Assembly (NCBI GenBank): GCA_030549775.1
Contig: CM060181.1
Coordinates: 51,404,218 to 51,468,217, forward strand
Direction of reading: 5' to 3'
Origin: Tamarix chinensis
Lineage: Eukaryota; Streptophyta; Magnoliopsida; Caryophyllales; Tamaricaceae
DNA: 64,000 nucleotides
A program made the translations under genes and the position numbers. Of the stretch, positions 46,373 to 58,720 are shown one piece after another. Position 1 is the first letter of the stretch. Each line of letters starts with the position of its first letter. Below the pieces are notes generated by a model. The model was not told the origin of the DNA and ran no database searches. It saw nothing but the letters and a program-made list of their open reading frames with translations.

Positions 46373-47614
46373 CATAACACCCCAATTTATGTACTAGAAA
46401 ATTTCATTTTCAAATATAAAAGCAAATGAAAATACACGTGTTACCACCCCATTTGATACAAGTATGACTCCTTTTCCTTTCTTACACAAAACACAAGGGA
46501 AATACGTTAAAACAAAAAAATGGACTCGGCATAGCATAGAGAAAGGGATATATAAATAGAGTAAAGGCATAATATACATATATACAGCAAAAGCATAGGG
46601 AGATCAACTCCTAAGTAAAAAATATATATATAAAGACAAGAGGTATAAAAATAAGGAAGGAGAATATCTATATTCAGAAATCAAAAGGAAAAATGCCAAG
46701 GTGTATTGGGTACCACTATTATGACCCCAAATCCTCAACTAAACTCTATGAAATAACAACACCCTCACCAATGTCATCCTCCACTAAAATATCTAAAAAG
46801 AGTAATAAAAATAAAATAGTATGATAAGTGTTCTAAGTAAACTAAATATACTAAAAGCACATACTATGCATTCATGTAGGACATACTAAATATGCTAAAG
46901 TAGAAGAGTACATGAAAACATGCTCACATATAAAATATAGAATACTTAATGAAAATCCATTGTTTGTTACTACTCATCCAACACCCTAAAATCACATAAC
47001 TACTTAGAACATGAATTTAAACACCAAAGTGATCGAATCCACTCACATATAAGGTCCACAAAGTGTTCTAATCAATATTATATTATCACATAATCTACCA
47101 TACCATATTTTATCTAAAAGGGAATAATACTAAAGTCAAAGCACCAACGACTAAGAGATAAATCTAAAGCACTACATCCAAGAAGGCATTCCAAAACCAC
47201 TAAAGAACACTAATCCTTAACTATTGATACCCCCTATAGGATCTATAAGTTACATATAGATTAGAAAGAGGTCTCAATGCACGCTAATAATGTAGAACAA
47301 CCAAATATACAAACAATGAGTGCAATTACTACAAAACCAACCTCATAATTCATTACAATGATACTCACCTAAATCCCAAACTTAGTCTTACATTTGAATT
47401 TTTAATAAATTTTAGATATAATAATAATCACCACCCAAAATAATCACAAACACTAGTTTTAGAAAACATTACTATTTACCAAACATTATTTATATACATA
47501 AGATTCTATAGAAATATGCTAAGAAACTCAAATTTTAAAACCTAAAAATCTTACTATTATTAGAATTTTATATTCACAACCAATCACTATTCCCATCAAT
47601 TTACTATTTCAAGA
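46373..47614 (-). mobile_element. Fragment of a long LTR, minus strand, split by LTR 47620-52071
   Basis: It begins CATAACACCCCAATTTATG, an eroded complement of a GGGGTGTTACA end. It shares 3' marker words (gtatgataagtgttctaagt near 46818) with the other minus LTRs. It is interrupted at 47615 by a target duplication and probably resumes at 52077. Confidence 0.5.
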
Positions 47615-47619
47615 GTCAC
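47615..47619 (+). repeat. Target-site duplication, left copy (GTCAC)
   Basis: Five bases directly before the LTR start TATAATACCCC. The right copy at 52072-52076 is identical. Confidence 0.8.
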
Positions 47620-50600
47620 TATAATACCCCACTTTTTAGGTTTTCTAATGTGTATTAATATATGCATTTGATAGTGCTCTGAGAGAACTTGAAATTGTTT
47701 TGAGGTGTGTTTATGGTTAGTATTGTTTTGGATGAGGTTGGTTTAGATTTTGGAAGATAATTGGTTTTATCAAAAGAAAAAAAATCAACTAGTTTGGAGG
47801 TATTGATTGACTAGTTTGTTCCTCAAATTTGATTTTTTAAACCTGACTAACCGATCGACTAGTTCAACTAAACCGGTTGTTTTCCGAGCTTGATTTCACT
47901 AAGGTTTTTTGATGATTTTTATAAAGCTTTTGAGCATGTCTAATCTATTTTATCCTTTTTCAATGAATTCGTGGTGGGAAAATTTCTCATAAGTCACTTT
48001 CATGACTTTAGCACAATTATCTTCTTCTTATTCCTCTTCTCTCTCTTTTGCAATATTTCTAAGAAAACGACTCGTCCATGCATCTTTTGAATATTAAAGG
48101 CATTAATTACCTCTCCTTTTTTTATTATTCCTTTCTTATGATTCTAAATTCATGAAGCATAATGCCTTATAACATTTTATTTTTCACCATATGAGCTCAA
48201 AGTCAAAAAGATGCAGCCTTGAACTTCCAAAGTGTGCATTTTAAAGCTTAGAGCCAGTTATAGTTTTAGTGGTGTGAATTTATGCACCCCTTACCCTTTA
48301 TTTTTCACTAGAAATTGTTAGGAATTTAAACATAGATCCTTTATTTTATCCCTTATTCCCTAACTACCTTATCTTCTACTGACTTGTTTTGCCCACATTT
48401 CTAGTCCTTGACTTTCATTTTAGATCTTCCTTTCCTCTTCCAATCCTTTCTCAAGCTCCTTATTGTTTTGATCATAAGTAAGGTAGGGTTAGATTTGGGA
48501 AAATATTGAGTAATTAGTTATTATTTCCTTAGGCACTCTATTTTCTTAAAATTTTTACTTTTCTCTGACCTTTCTCCCTTAATATCTGATGTTATTTCTT
48601 TTTTTATGAATTTTAAAGGTTTTGCTAAGATTTAATTGTCTCTTTCTTAAAATTTGTCTAAGTGTTGGAAAGGGTTTAGATTTTTAAAGACTTTTTCTCT
48701 CTTTGGTGGGTTGCCAAGTTCTTTTGAGATAAACCATTGTCTTCCATAATTATGGAAAATGTATATGTAAGTGAAGTATATATTCTATATTTCTATAAAA
48801 GCACAAATCTTATAGAAAAAAAATATATTACAGGTACATTATGAGTAAATGAAAGAATTGGAAAGAAGTCTAACTTGAAGTCTTGGGTGCATTGATCTTA
48901 TGGACATGATTTAGGTTTCGTAATGTCTTTGGTATTATGAGTATCTCTATTACATTAGCATGTGTAATATGATGCTTGTATTATTTTCATGATGGTCTAG
49001 CATGAAGATAATATGAGTTATGATTTCCTAGATCTTTTTGTTCATAAGGTGCAAGAATGATTTAATTATGCCATTGAGATTCTCGACATGATTTTCATAT
49101 TTTTCATGTTAATCCATGTTTATTGCGTGTTAAGAATCATGAGTTAGCTATTATTGATATTTAGTTTAATTGAGTAAAGTTTGTAGAATGTGATTATGTG
49201 TAATGTGTTGAGAAAGGGTTATTTTCACTTTAATCAATCAATTAGTGTCCATGAACAATCGACTAGTCATTGAGACTGATCAATTGGTTTGTCTGTAACT
49301 TCAGTGGACCTAGTCTCAAGTTAAACCCATCAACTAGTTTAACCAAACTATCGAATGACTCCTAAAATAGTAGATAGGTTGAGTCAACCCATCAACTAGT
49401 TAGTATATGACCCCAGTTGTCTTAGCTACTAGTTAGACCCATTGGCTGGTATTGATTAGTTTTTAGAATAGTAAAAAGTGAAGGTTGATTAGTCAGTTGG
49501 TTCAACACCACTATGAAGGTTTGGTAGCACCTAAACTAATCAACTGGTCCTTGGAAACCCATCGAGTAGTCTTGAAAAAAATTGCATTTCTTATGTATTT
49601 CTTTCAAAATTCAGTACTTTGAGTTTCATGCTTGGATAATGACATAAGGTGATAGTATCTATAAGTTTCCTAGATTTATTTGAGTTTAATTTATGGGTTA
49701 AAGTTAGAAAACAAAAAATTGATCCTAGTTTGACTAAGTTGACCTTAGCATCACGTTTTAGCTTTTCTCTTAACCATGAAATGAGTAGAGGATTAGATAG
49801 CTAAAAATTGATTCTTCCTATGGTTTGTAACTATGTAATGAGACATAATAATAGCTAATAGACTTCTAACCACTTACATCATGGCTTTAAAATGTGAAAC
49901 CTTGTAAGTTTAAATGACTTAACAAGAATATAATAAAATGACATGGAGATATATAGTGGCCTTTAGTTGAACTTATCTATAAATAGTGACTTTCACTTGG
50001 CTATTAAGATAAATAGATAAATAATCATGATTTAGGGTTGGACTCTAGTTTACGTCCGATTGGACCTTCATCTTTGGCTTTTGGGATTAAATTTTAACAC
50101 CCTTTAATGAATGGTAAGGTTATTGTTAAGTAAAGAATAATAGCCTTAACCTAAATTTGAATTGTGAACAAAAGAGAAATAAATGGAAATAAAATGTTAG
50201 CTTCAACATTTATGGATGATATTAGCATTATATAATTCAACCTTTTGACATAATTAATCAGGTAATAGGATGATCACTTTAAGATATCCTAAATGGGACA
50301 ATTGGATGATGTGATAACCTTATATGGGTATATTGAATTTAAATGGCTTTTTTGTGTGAAATTTTTTTAACCTTTATGTGATATAATCCCAATATAATAA
50401 TATATTAATCACTTAAAGTGGAACAAGAATCATGATAGTTCTAGATTATTCAATCCTTAATTAGCTACCAAGGGTCAGTCTTCCTTCTAGCATTTTACCT
50501 TCGATTACCTTCTAGCGGGATCCTAGTTTGATCCTATGATCCTTGTTGATCCTAATACCTTTCCTACTCTAGATACTAATGATGTACTAGGAGGTATCAA

Positions 50601-52071
50601 TACTAAAAAGTATTATCACCATAAGAGTGTTACTTTATCATGATCCAAGACTTATGTCCACTAGGTTACTTTAGCATGTGCCAGGACTTATGTCCACCAA
50701 TTTTCTATGGCATGACCCAGGACTTTATGTCCATTTATTTGGTTTAACTTCTATGGTATTGAGAGACCATGGGGAATAATCCCACCTATTGCTCAATAAC
50801 TTGAGATAAAAGAATTATATGTTCACCTATTGCTCAATAATTTGGGGTAAAAAAATTCTATATTCACCTATTACTTAATAATTTTGTAGAGGAGTTCCGT
50901 ATTCAGTGAACGTAAAATAATAATCAAAATAAAACTAAAAGAGTTATTAATTTGGCCTTTTAATATTATATGCTCAATCTTAAAATGGTTATTTTGCTAA
51001 CATGATATTTGTTTTTCCATTTAAGTATTTAAGAGTTCATGCCTCACTAAGTCATATACATGTTATATTACCCCATGTTTACATCCCTTAAGTTATCTTC
51101 CAATCATGTGTTTTTATAAATGAATGATGTGCCACCCTATGATCCCATATAATTCTTTGTTGTGGTATGTTTTTATATTTTCTGATATGTTTCCTTAAAT
51201 TATCATATGATCTATTGTTATTATAACCATGATCCACCTACTGTAAGAATCAATGGTTGAAAAGTCATATATGTAGCTCTAATTTCACATTAACCTTCAA
51301 GCTATACTCTAAAAGTTGTTGTGCGGATAATCTATGTAATACATGTTTCCTTAGGAAGGTGATATGTATGATATAATCTCTATATATTTATATGCTTCTA
51401 TGATTATGATGTTTCGGTAGATCCAAATATTTTTTATATGACCTATGTGATTGTATGTAAATGATATAGTAGGAGAATCACATGTACATTTTGTTATGTT
51501 ATACTATGAGCATGTTGTGTGGGTCTTTCTTGCACTATGACCTACATGATAGTGATACATTGGTTTCTCAATATGTATGCATAATGATGGGATTGTTGTT
51601 GTAATCCCCTACTCAATCCCACAAGTAGGAGGTCTAGTGAAGGTTTCCTGAGGATGACCATTGAGTAGTCCATCCTCTTCTCAACATAGTTAGATTGTTG
51701 AGTGTAGGGATTCTCAAAGACTTTCTTTTGTGGCCCTTGAGTGACTAAGACACCCTTCCTTCTAATGAATTTTTCCTGGTTTACATTTTCATATGGTGTA
51801 TCCTTGTATGAAATTTTTTTAAGGCTTATATAGCTTTAGGTTGTACACCTTAACTTCCATATCTTTAATTATTTTCTTGCACACCCTAGTTTTCCTATGT
51901 GCTTTGTTGGTTAGATACTTATTCTTGTATCTAATGTGAGGTAAGCATTGAAGTGTCCATCTTGTGTTAGATGGGGTTGTAGCACCCAATTTTTCATAAG
52001 GTTGACTCATATTTCTCCTTCAGCCATGTTTTAAAATGAAATTTTTTGATAGAGAAAAATAGGGTGCTACA
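47620..52071 (+). mobile_element. Solo LTR, 4,452 bp, plus strand, with GTCAC duplication
   Basis: It starts TATAATACCCCACTTTT (TG changed to TA), ends AGGGTGCTACA and is bounded by a perfect 5-bp duplication GTCAC. It contains the CAATCGATTGG-type motif at 47785-47885 and 49235-49570, tandem ccaggacttatgtcc words at 50640-50740 and the 3' marker tactcaatcccacaagtagg (51612). The order and spacing of these marks mirror LTR 40844-44305 in reverse, so the two belong to one family. No gag or pol adjoins, so it is a solo LTR. The length suggests a Tekay/Del-like Ty3 family (inference). Confidence 0.82.
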
Positions 52072-52076
52072 GTCAC
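52072..52076 (+). repeat. Target-site duplication, right copy (GTCAC)
   Basis: Identical to 47615-47619 and directly after the LTR end GCTACA. Confidence 0.8.
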
Positions 52077-52420
52077 ATAAATGGTCAATGTTGACCATTG
52101 ACTCTAAATTACCTAATTAAGTCTGTTAAGTGCAAAATAATTAAAATACCTTTAATATGCCCTAAATAAACTAATTATCGATAAAATAGCAAAATAACTT
52201 CTAAAATTATGAAATTTACTTCTAAGCATGATGTAGGATCACACACTCAAGAATTAACTTTCATAATTATGGAACTAATTCTTCTTCATTTAGAAAGTAT
52301 CTCCCACAAATTTAAAGACTAACGGATGGTTAAGTTGCCAGAAACATACCAAACAAGAAACTAAGTGTCGGTGTGCATGTGCATGGCATGCATGGAATGA
52401 TGACCACGTGCATGGGGAGT
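52077..52420. other. Probable remainder of the older LTR; no gene
   Basis: AT-rich sequence with ggtcaatgttgaccattgac, a short dyad, near 52083. It is placed as the far part of the LTR begun at 46373 because the GTCAC insertion splits them. Confidence 0.35.
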
Positions 52421-53235
52421 TTATTTTCAGCATTGGTCTAGTGCTATTATTAAATTAGTTAACTAATTAATTAAGTAGTAGACTTGGATAATAGATAAAG
52501 CATAAAGTTAGCATAAAAGTAGCATAATATCTTTTAGCTTGGAATCTTTTGAATTATGCTTTTAGCAAAGTAGTAGAATGGAAATAAGTAGCCATAGAAG
52601 GTATGGTTATGGACATTAAAAATTGAAGATCAATATTGAAGTTGAATACAAGTTGAATTCTGTGTGAGTTCAATTCAAGTTAATCGAATCTGTTGAATAA
52701 TTTAGCTTGAAAGTTTTAATCTCTTTATCTGTATGAATTAGAGATTAATTCATATATTTTCTACTCTCCATAATCCATATTTTTCCAACCATAATTTTCA
52801 TCCAAAACTCACTCTAATTCAAATATAATTGTAGCCTAATTTGATTTACTCATTAGAAACCCTAAACCACCATTCGAAACCCTACACCCTTCCATCCAAA
52901 CCAAATATCACCTTAATCCTTCTATTCGAACTAAACCCTAACCCTAAACAATGACCTCATCCTCCATACAAACCCTAACATTTGAAGCTCGTCATCATCA
53001 ACACGCCTTTGTCAAATGCACATCTTAATTACCACAACTCATTCAAACCATCACCATTAGATAACTATCACCATCGAATCATACATATTTTGTTCGAATC
53101 ATCAACACAATCTTTCCAAACTATTTGAATGTTTTAAACCCTAATACACCATCAAAAAATCATATTCTAATTATTATCATCACAACCTAGTCATATTCTC
53201 ATGAATTTGAGAATCCCATCCTCCCACACACATCA
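52420..53235 (+). repeat. Gypsy-B 5' LTR (left edge uncertain)
   Basis: The right edge is set by the primer-binding site. The LTR part includes a leader-like stretch rich in aaaccctaa words (52855-52990). The left edge is estimated; no matching 3' LTR exists in the window for comparison. Confidence 0.5.
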
Positions 53236-53236
53236 A

Positions 53237-53255
53237 TTTTGGTATCAAAGCCATA
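53237..53255 (+). promoter_or_regulatory. Gypsy-B primer-binding site
   Basis: TTTTGGTATCAAAGCCATAGG lies directly after an acacatca end. It matches the initiator tRNA-Met word TTGGTATCAGAGCC with one change (G to A), the same change seen in Gypsy-A. Confidence 0.75.
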
Positions 53256-53399
53256 GGTTGGTGGTATTGCAATCAAGATTCAATCTTTCTTTTAATATTC
53301 TTCAAGATCCTTCAAGGGACTGCCTTATCTTCAAGAATCTCCAAGAATTCATCAAGAAAATACAAAAGGTCCAAGCACTTAAGGGCATGTTTGATAATC

Positions 53400-54400
53400 G
53401 GTTGGTAAGGAGGAAGGATTGAGAACCAAGGAGAGGACTTGAAGGATATTCTCAAGACCTTGATGGACGAAATCAAGGAGGTTAAATTGCATGTGGGGAG
53501 ACTAGATGCTTCCTAAGCCCACAAGTCCTATGTGAAACCACAAAACCAAAGGGAACAAGTAGAGGAAGGGCACGTGAGAAGGGCACAAAGTTGGGTGGAA
53601 GAAGAAGAGAGAGAGAGTGGAAAATTATGTAAGGCCATGTGACACCTCGAGAAAAACTTATGATGATGTGGAAAAAGGAATACACTTTTATCTTCTCGAC
53701 TTTGAAGGTAATCTTAACCCATAATCTTTTCTTGAATGGTTGTAAATCATTGAATCTATTTTTGAGTATAAGGAAATTGATGATGAGAAACGATGTCGAA
53801 TAACAATATTAAAGTTTAAAAAATTTTCTAGAGTGTGGTATAATAATTTAAAAAGGAGATGGGAGAGAGAAGGAAAATTAAAGATTAGGTCATGGAAAAA
53901 ATTAAAGAAATATTTGAAGAAGAAATCTGTGCCTCGGGAATACAAGCAAGAAAATTTTATAAAAATGACTACGTTAAGGCAAGGGTTACCTGGAGTTGAA
54001 GAATACACTTGGGAGTTCGAAAGGTTAGCTCTTGTATGTGATGTCCAAGAATGAGAAGAAAAAAGGTGTGCACAATTCATCGGGGGTTTGAATATGAATC
54101 TTATAGAGGATGTAGAGGTTTACCCTTATGAAGTGTTTGAAGACCTAGCCAAGTTAGCCATCGAGTTTGAGAAACGGTTGAAGAGGACAAAGCTACCAAG
54201 AAAGTCAACCAATGCTCCATATGGTTTGGCTCTCAATGGCGTATCAAAGCCACCAATTTCTTAAGCCACAAATGAAGATAATGTTAGGAATTTGAATCAT
54301 GAAGAAATGGGCAAGGATTAAGTGGTTGATAAGGTGAAAAAATAATGCTTCGAATGTAGAGGTTATAGTGACTTTGCTTGGATTATCCCAACCAAAGGGC
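53400..54400 (+). pseudogene. Gypsy-B gag, decayed
   Basis: The core reads LDFEGNLNP, SFLEWL, IIESIFEYKEIDDEKRCRIT, FKKFSRVWYNNLKRRWEREG, KLKIRSWKKLKKYL, MTTLRQGLPGVEEYTWEFER, RCAQFIGGLNMNLIEDV and FEDLAKLAIEFEKRLKR: the full plant Ty3 gag pattern. A zinc-knuckle remnant CFECRGYSDFAW (54347) keeps CX2C but has lost the His and last Cys. Stops occur at about 53726, 53748 and 54052, with a frame change near the knuckle. Confidence 0.85.
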
Positions 54401-55200
54401 ATTGACTTTGAAGGATAGAGAAAATATGGAGGCTTATAAAGAGAATGAAGACTTCGAAGAGGATAGTGATATCTTGGAGGATGCTTTTGAAGAAGGCCAA
54501 GTGGATTGCTATGTGTTACAAAGGGTACTCCAAGTACAACAACAACCTTTAATTACTCAAAGGGAGAAGATTTTCAAAGCCAAGTGCAGAATTGTTGATA
54601 AAGTGTGTGAAGTCATCATTGATAGTGGCTCATGCACTAATGTTGCTAGTAAGAAGATGGTGAACAAGCTCAGTTTGGAGACCAATGTTCATCCAAGACC
54701 ATATTTACTCCAATGGCTCAATAAAGATAATAGAGTAAGGGTAACCAAACAAACTCTTATCTCTTTTAAGATTGAAAATTATTTTAATGATTTTTTATGC
54801 AATATTCTATCTATGGATGCTTATTACACTTTATTGGGGAGGCTATGGCAATTTGATAGGAAGGTTGGATATGACAAGGTATTTAATGACTATGTGGTAT
54901 ACAAGGGTCCAAAGAAGTTTAGGCTCAACTTAATCTAGATGAGGAATGAAAGGGAAGAAAAAAAGGAGGATGTCGAGTGTAGGCGAGAAAGAAAAAGGAG
55001 TAACATGGAGTTTTTGATCCTTAAGAAGTGTGACATGAATGAAGCAACTAAAGATGAGGAGATATGTTATGCATTAATGGTAAAAGAGGTCCAACGGGGG
55101 GAGAATGCTAATATGGATCCGAAATTGCAACAAGTATTAAAAGGGTATGTCAATGTGTTTTGCAGAAGAGTTGTCAAGTGGACTACCTCCTTTGAGAGGT
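54400..55200 (+). pseudogene. Gypsy-B protease and linker
   Basis: The open frame at 54378-54938 holds the retropepsin: KAKCRIVDKVCEVIIDSGSC with the catalytic DSG intact, then TNVASKKMVNKLSLETNVHP, YLLQWLNKDNRVRVTKQTL and LGRLWQFDRKVGYDKV. A stop at 54936 separates it from a second stretch (54939-55205) containing ICYALMVKEV and LQQVLKGYVNVF, the linker before reverse transcriptase. The protease part itself looks unbroken over about 150 residues. Confidence 0.82.
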
Positions 55201-55990
55201 ATTGAGCATGCTATTGATCTCATGCCAGGAGTTCGATTACCAAACAAGCCAGCTTATAGATGCAATCTGAAGGAGGCTATAGAGTTATAGAAACAAGTGT
55301 AAGAGTTGTTAGACCAAGGTTATATTCAGGAGAGTATGAGTACATGTAGAGTACCAGATTTACTTGTGCCTAAGAGGGATGGTACATGGAATATGTGTAT
55401 TGATTTGAGAGCAATCAACAACATCACAATAAAGTACATATTTTCAATGCCACGATTGGATGACATGTTAGATGAGTTGCATGGTGCAAAGGTATTTTAG
55501 AAGATTGATCTTAGAAATAGTTATCATCAAACGAGGATAAGGGAAGGGATGAGTTGAAGACAGCTTTCAAGACTAAGTACAAGTTGTATCAGTGGTTAGT
55601 AATGCCATTTGGGTTATGTAACACACCGAGTTCCTTCATGAGGTTGATGACAGAGGTACTTAGATCATTCTTTGGAGTCTTTATTATTGTCTACCTCGAT
55701 GATATCTTAGTATATAGCAAGAGTGAGTCCAAGCACATACAATACTTGAAGAGGATATTTGACAAGATTAGAGAGGTGAAGCTCTATGGTAAGATGGATA
55801 AGTGTGATTTAATAATGGAGAAGGTGATTTTTATTTTTTATATTGTGAGTGGAGATGGTATTCGAGTTAATCCATCAGATGTGGAAGCTATACAAACATG
55901 GCACATTCCTACTAACATCCACGAAGTTTGAAGTTTCCATGGGTTGGCATCATTCTATAAAAGGTTCATCAAAGACTTTTCTACCATTAC
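55200..55990 (+). pseudogene. Gypsy-B reverse transcriptase
   Basis: It shows [83 protein letters not shown] and VYLDDILVYS with the catalytic YLDD intact, then KLYGKMDKCDLIMEKV. Stops (about 55288, 55302, 55497) and a frameshift near 55540 break the frame. Later text [16 protein letters not shown] (near 55935) is the connection domain. Confidence 0.88.
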
Positions 55991-56059
55991 AACGCCTATC
56001 ACACAATTGATGAAGAAAGGAGAGTTCTATTAGAAAGATCAAGAGATAAAGGATTTTGA

Positions 56060-56528
56060 AGAAATGAAGACAAAGCTCTTAGATGCACCAGTATTATCTT
56101 TACCTTGTTTCAATAAATTATTTGAAGTAACATGTGATGTGAGTGGTGTAGGCATTGAGGGTGTGCTGTCACAAGAAAGGAAGAAGATTGCTTTCTTTAG
56201 TGAGAATTTGAATGGTACAAGACTCAACTATTCAACCTACGATAAAGAGTTTTATGCTATCATGCATTATTTGGAGACATGCAGTCATTGCTTGATACCT
56301 AAGCCTTTTATTCTTCATTCAAATCATGAAAGTATAAAGTATTTTCATGGTCAAAATAAGGTGATTCCAAGACATGCTAAGTGGATAAACTTCTTACAGA
56401 GATATGTGTTCTCTACAAGACATGTGGATGGCAAAGAAAAGGTTGTGGCGGATGTATTATCTAGGAGGTCCATGGTACTTACCATGATGGATGCAAAGCT
56501 TTTGGGGTTCGAGATGTTGAAGAGTTAA
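56060..56528 (+). pseudogene. Gypsy-B RNase H
   Basis: An open stretch of about 150 residues: LDAPVLSLPCFNKLFEVTCD, VSGVGIEGVLSQE, IAFFSENLNGTRLNYSTYDK, EFYAIMHYLETCSHCLIP, ILHSNHESIKYFHGQNKV and EKVVADVLSRR. The order matches Ty3 RNase H. The usual catalytic CDASG reads CDVSG (Asp kept) and HTDHES reads HSNHES, so the last acidic site residue is changed to Asn. Confidence 0.85.
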
Positions 56529-57094
56529 TATGACATGGATGATGATTTTGCTATGATCTTTAAATATTGCAAGAAACAAGAAGTTCTAGAGCTTATATTA
56601 TTCAAGATGGGTTCTTATTCAATGACAACAAATTGTGTGTACCGAAGACCTTAGTCCGAGACTTGATAATTAAAGAGATAAAGGACACTTTGGAGTTCAC
56701 AAGACTTTGAAGTTTCTATAAGAACATTTATGTTGGCCAAGAATGTAAAACGGAGTACAAGCCATGGTTGCTAGGTGTGTTATGTGTTAAACGAGCAAGA
56801 GTTTCTTCCGCAAAAGGTTATATGTACCTTTACATGTGCCTACTCAACCATGAAAAGGTGTTAGTATGGATTTTATCTTGGGATTTCCTAGGACACAATG
56901 AGGCAAGGATTCTATTATGGTTGTAGTGGATCAATTTTCCAAGGTGGTTTATTTTATTCCATGTCACAAGACTGATGATGCTACCCATGTTGTGGATGTG
57001 TATTTCAAGGAGATCATGAGGTTGCATGGAATTCTGAAAAGTATTGTTTTAGATAGAGATGTGAAGTTCCTAAGCTATTTTTGAAAGACATTAT
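56529..57094 (+). pseudogene. Gypsy-B integrase, truncated
   Basis: The catalytic core is legible as [71 protein letters not shown]. The first Asp (MDF) and second Asp (DRD) of the DDE triad are present. The sequence leaves integrase before the Glu, at KTLW near 57094. The upstream zinc-finger part is broken by stops and frameshifts. Confidence 0.82.
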
Positions 57095-58720
57095 GATAAA
57101 TAGAAAAAAATCTTATAACAAGTATTATAACTATTTATATATAATTACTAATTTTATAATTAGGGTTTCTCAATTATAGTTTTTATAAATGGGGTATTAT
57201 AAACCCCATAGATACTCATCTACTCACTAAAACATAAGCTAGATCATCATAGTGACCATGCAAATTTAGTATCAGCACAGTGAAGTACGGATAAACCAAA
57301 CTAACTAAAACATGCTAATGACTTGTATAACACGTTGAGGTCAAATGATTGCATAGTGTAAGATATACTTAGAAAATATAACTTTAAAGCTCATGATTTT
57401 CCAATAATGAAGGTGTTCGCACAAGAACCATGGAAGGGATAATAATAAAAGGCATTCATTAAACTCATGTAGAATAACCTATGTCATTAATTCACCATTA
57501 ATTTCATATAGTTTCTAATTATTAAGATATTTAACCGAACACACCCAGTTCTTCACATCAACATAATTCATGGAAAAATAACACACTCGGTAGAATACAA
57601 CAGCCACCACACGTGGTCAAGATACATCGAGGGGGCTTTCTCAAGGGATACCACACCCACCACAACTTGAGTGCATCTATCATGAGGCTAACACTAATTT
57701 GGGATACCATACCCACAACACATGATTAGATTATGTCAAGGGGATTTCTTAGGAGATATCACATTCATTGCACCTTGAATGCACCCACTGTGAAGGGTAC
57801 AAAAAATTTTGAGATACCATACCCCCTAAGCTATGGACATACAAAGTGTTATGAGGCTTGTAGAGGGATACCAACCCACCTTAGTTGGACACCAATGTCA
57901 TGCCAACTTGCCATAATATTAATCCTACACCTTATAAATATGAACATACCTCTATTGACCAAAATTTAGTAGGAAAGGAAAATAGGTATTGAGTGAAAAG
58001 ATAAAATTACAAGGGAAACCCACCCACTAACTCCCATTTAGCTATCTTCAGAGTTGAAGAAAAAGGCTCAAATGAAATATTACTTCCATTATTATTAATT
58101 AACATATGATATCACAAATCACATCTCATGACATCCAAGCCTCCAAATTGTGTATTTAAAGATAATAACAAACTCAACCAAGAAAGGCTTTCAAACCTCA
58201 CCATAATATTCAACATTTTACTTTTTCATGGGTTCTAATTATCAACAATAATAAATATACATGAAAAATTCATGTACTTTTTCCTTGGTTATAATTATCC
58301 ATAGCTAAGATCATGATTTAATAGAAGAAACTAATAGAAAAGTCAAAATACAAGCTCCAAATAAATATCAACAATAATAAATAAACATAGAAAAACTAGG
58401 CAGAACTAGTCAATGGAACCATTAAATCAATCAAGTCCAACCAATCAATTGTTTATAAGAACCAATCAATTGTTTATAAGAACCAATCAATAAGTTTGGT
58501 AGGACCAACCATTGTGTTTGGCCTTAGACCAAAACCACTCTACTTACAAAATTAACCAACTAATGGGTCTATCAAACTGATCGACTATTAATGAGAACCA
58601 ACTAATGGGTTCATCAAACTAAAAGACTGTCCATAAGAGTATGTCGATGGTTTCATCAAACCAATCAATTGTTCACACAAACCAGTTGATGAGTCAAGCT
58701 AACTAATTAACTAGGTTGGG
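57095..58720 (-). mobile_element. Fragment of a long LTR, minus strand, truncating Gypsy-B
   Basis: It contains tandem units (57590-57880) with gggataccacacccacca, cttgagtgcatctatca and tcaaggggatttctt. They match the units at 24890-25150 in order, which shows a shared LTR family. At 58390-58710 it carries the CAATCGATTGG-type motif, including a direct repeat of accaatcaattgtttataag (58439-58480). No internal domain. The terminal bases next to integrase are too eroded to define. Confidence 0.6.

Larger units (their letters stand above)
52420..57094 (+). mobile_element. Gypsy-B: Ty3/gypsy chromovirus-like element, cut off in integrase
   Basis: A 5' LTR (about 52420-53235), a primer-binding site, gag, protease, reverse transcriptase, RNase H and the first half of integrase are present in order on the plus strand. 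The reading stops at about 57094, where long-LTR sequence begins, so the 3' part and 3' LTR are missing. It is better preserved than Gypsy-A: the longest open stretches exceed 150 residues. It still has stops in each domain and cannot be active. Confidence 0.85.

Noticed and set aside
53688..54080. 130-codon minus-strand frame
   Set aside because: It is the antisense shadow of the Gypsy-B gag, which has clear family motifs on the plus strand.
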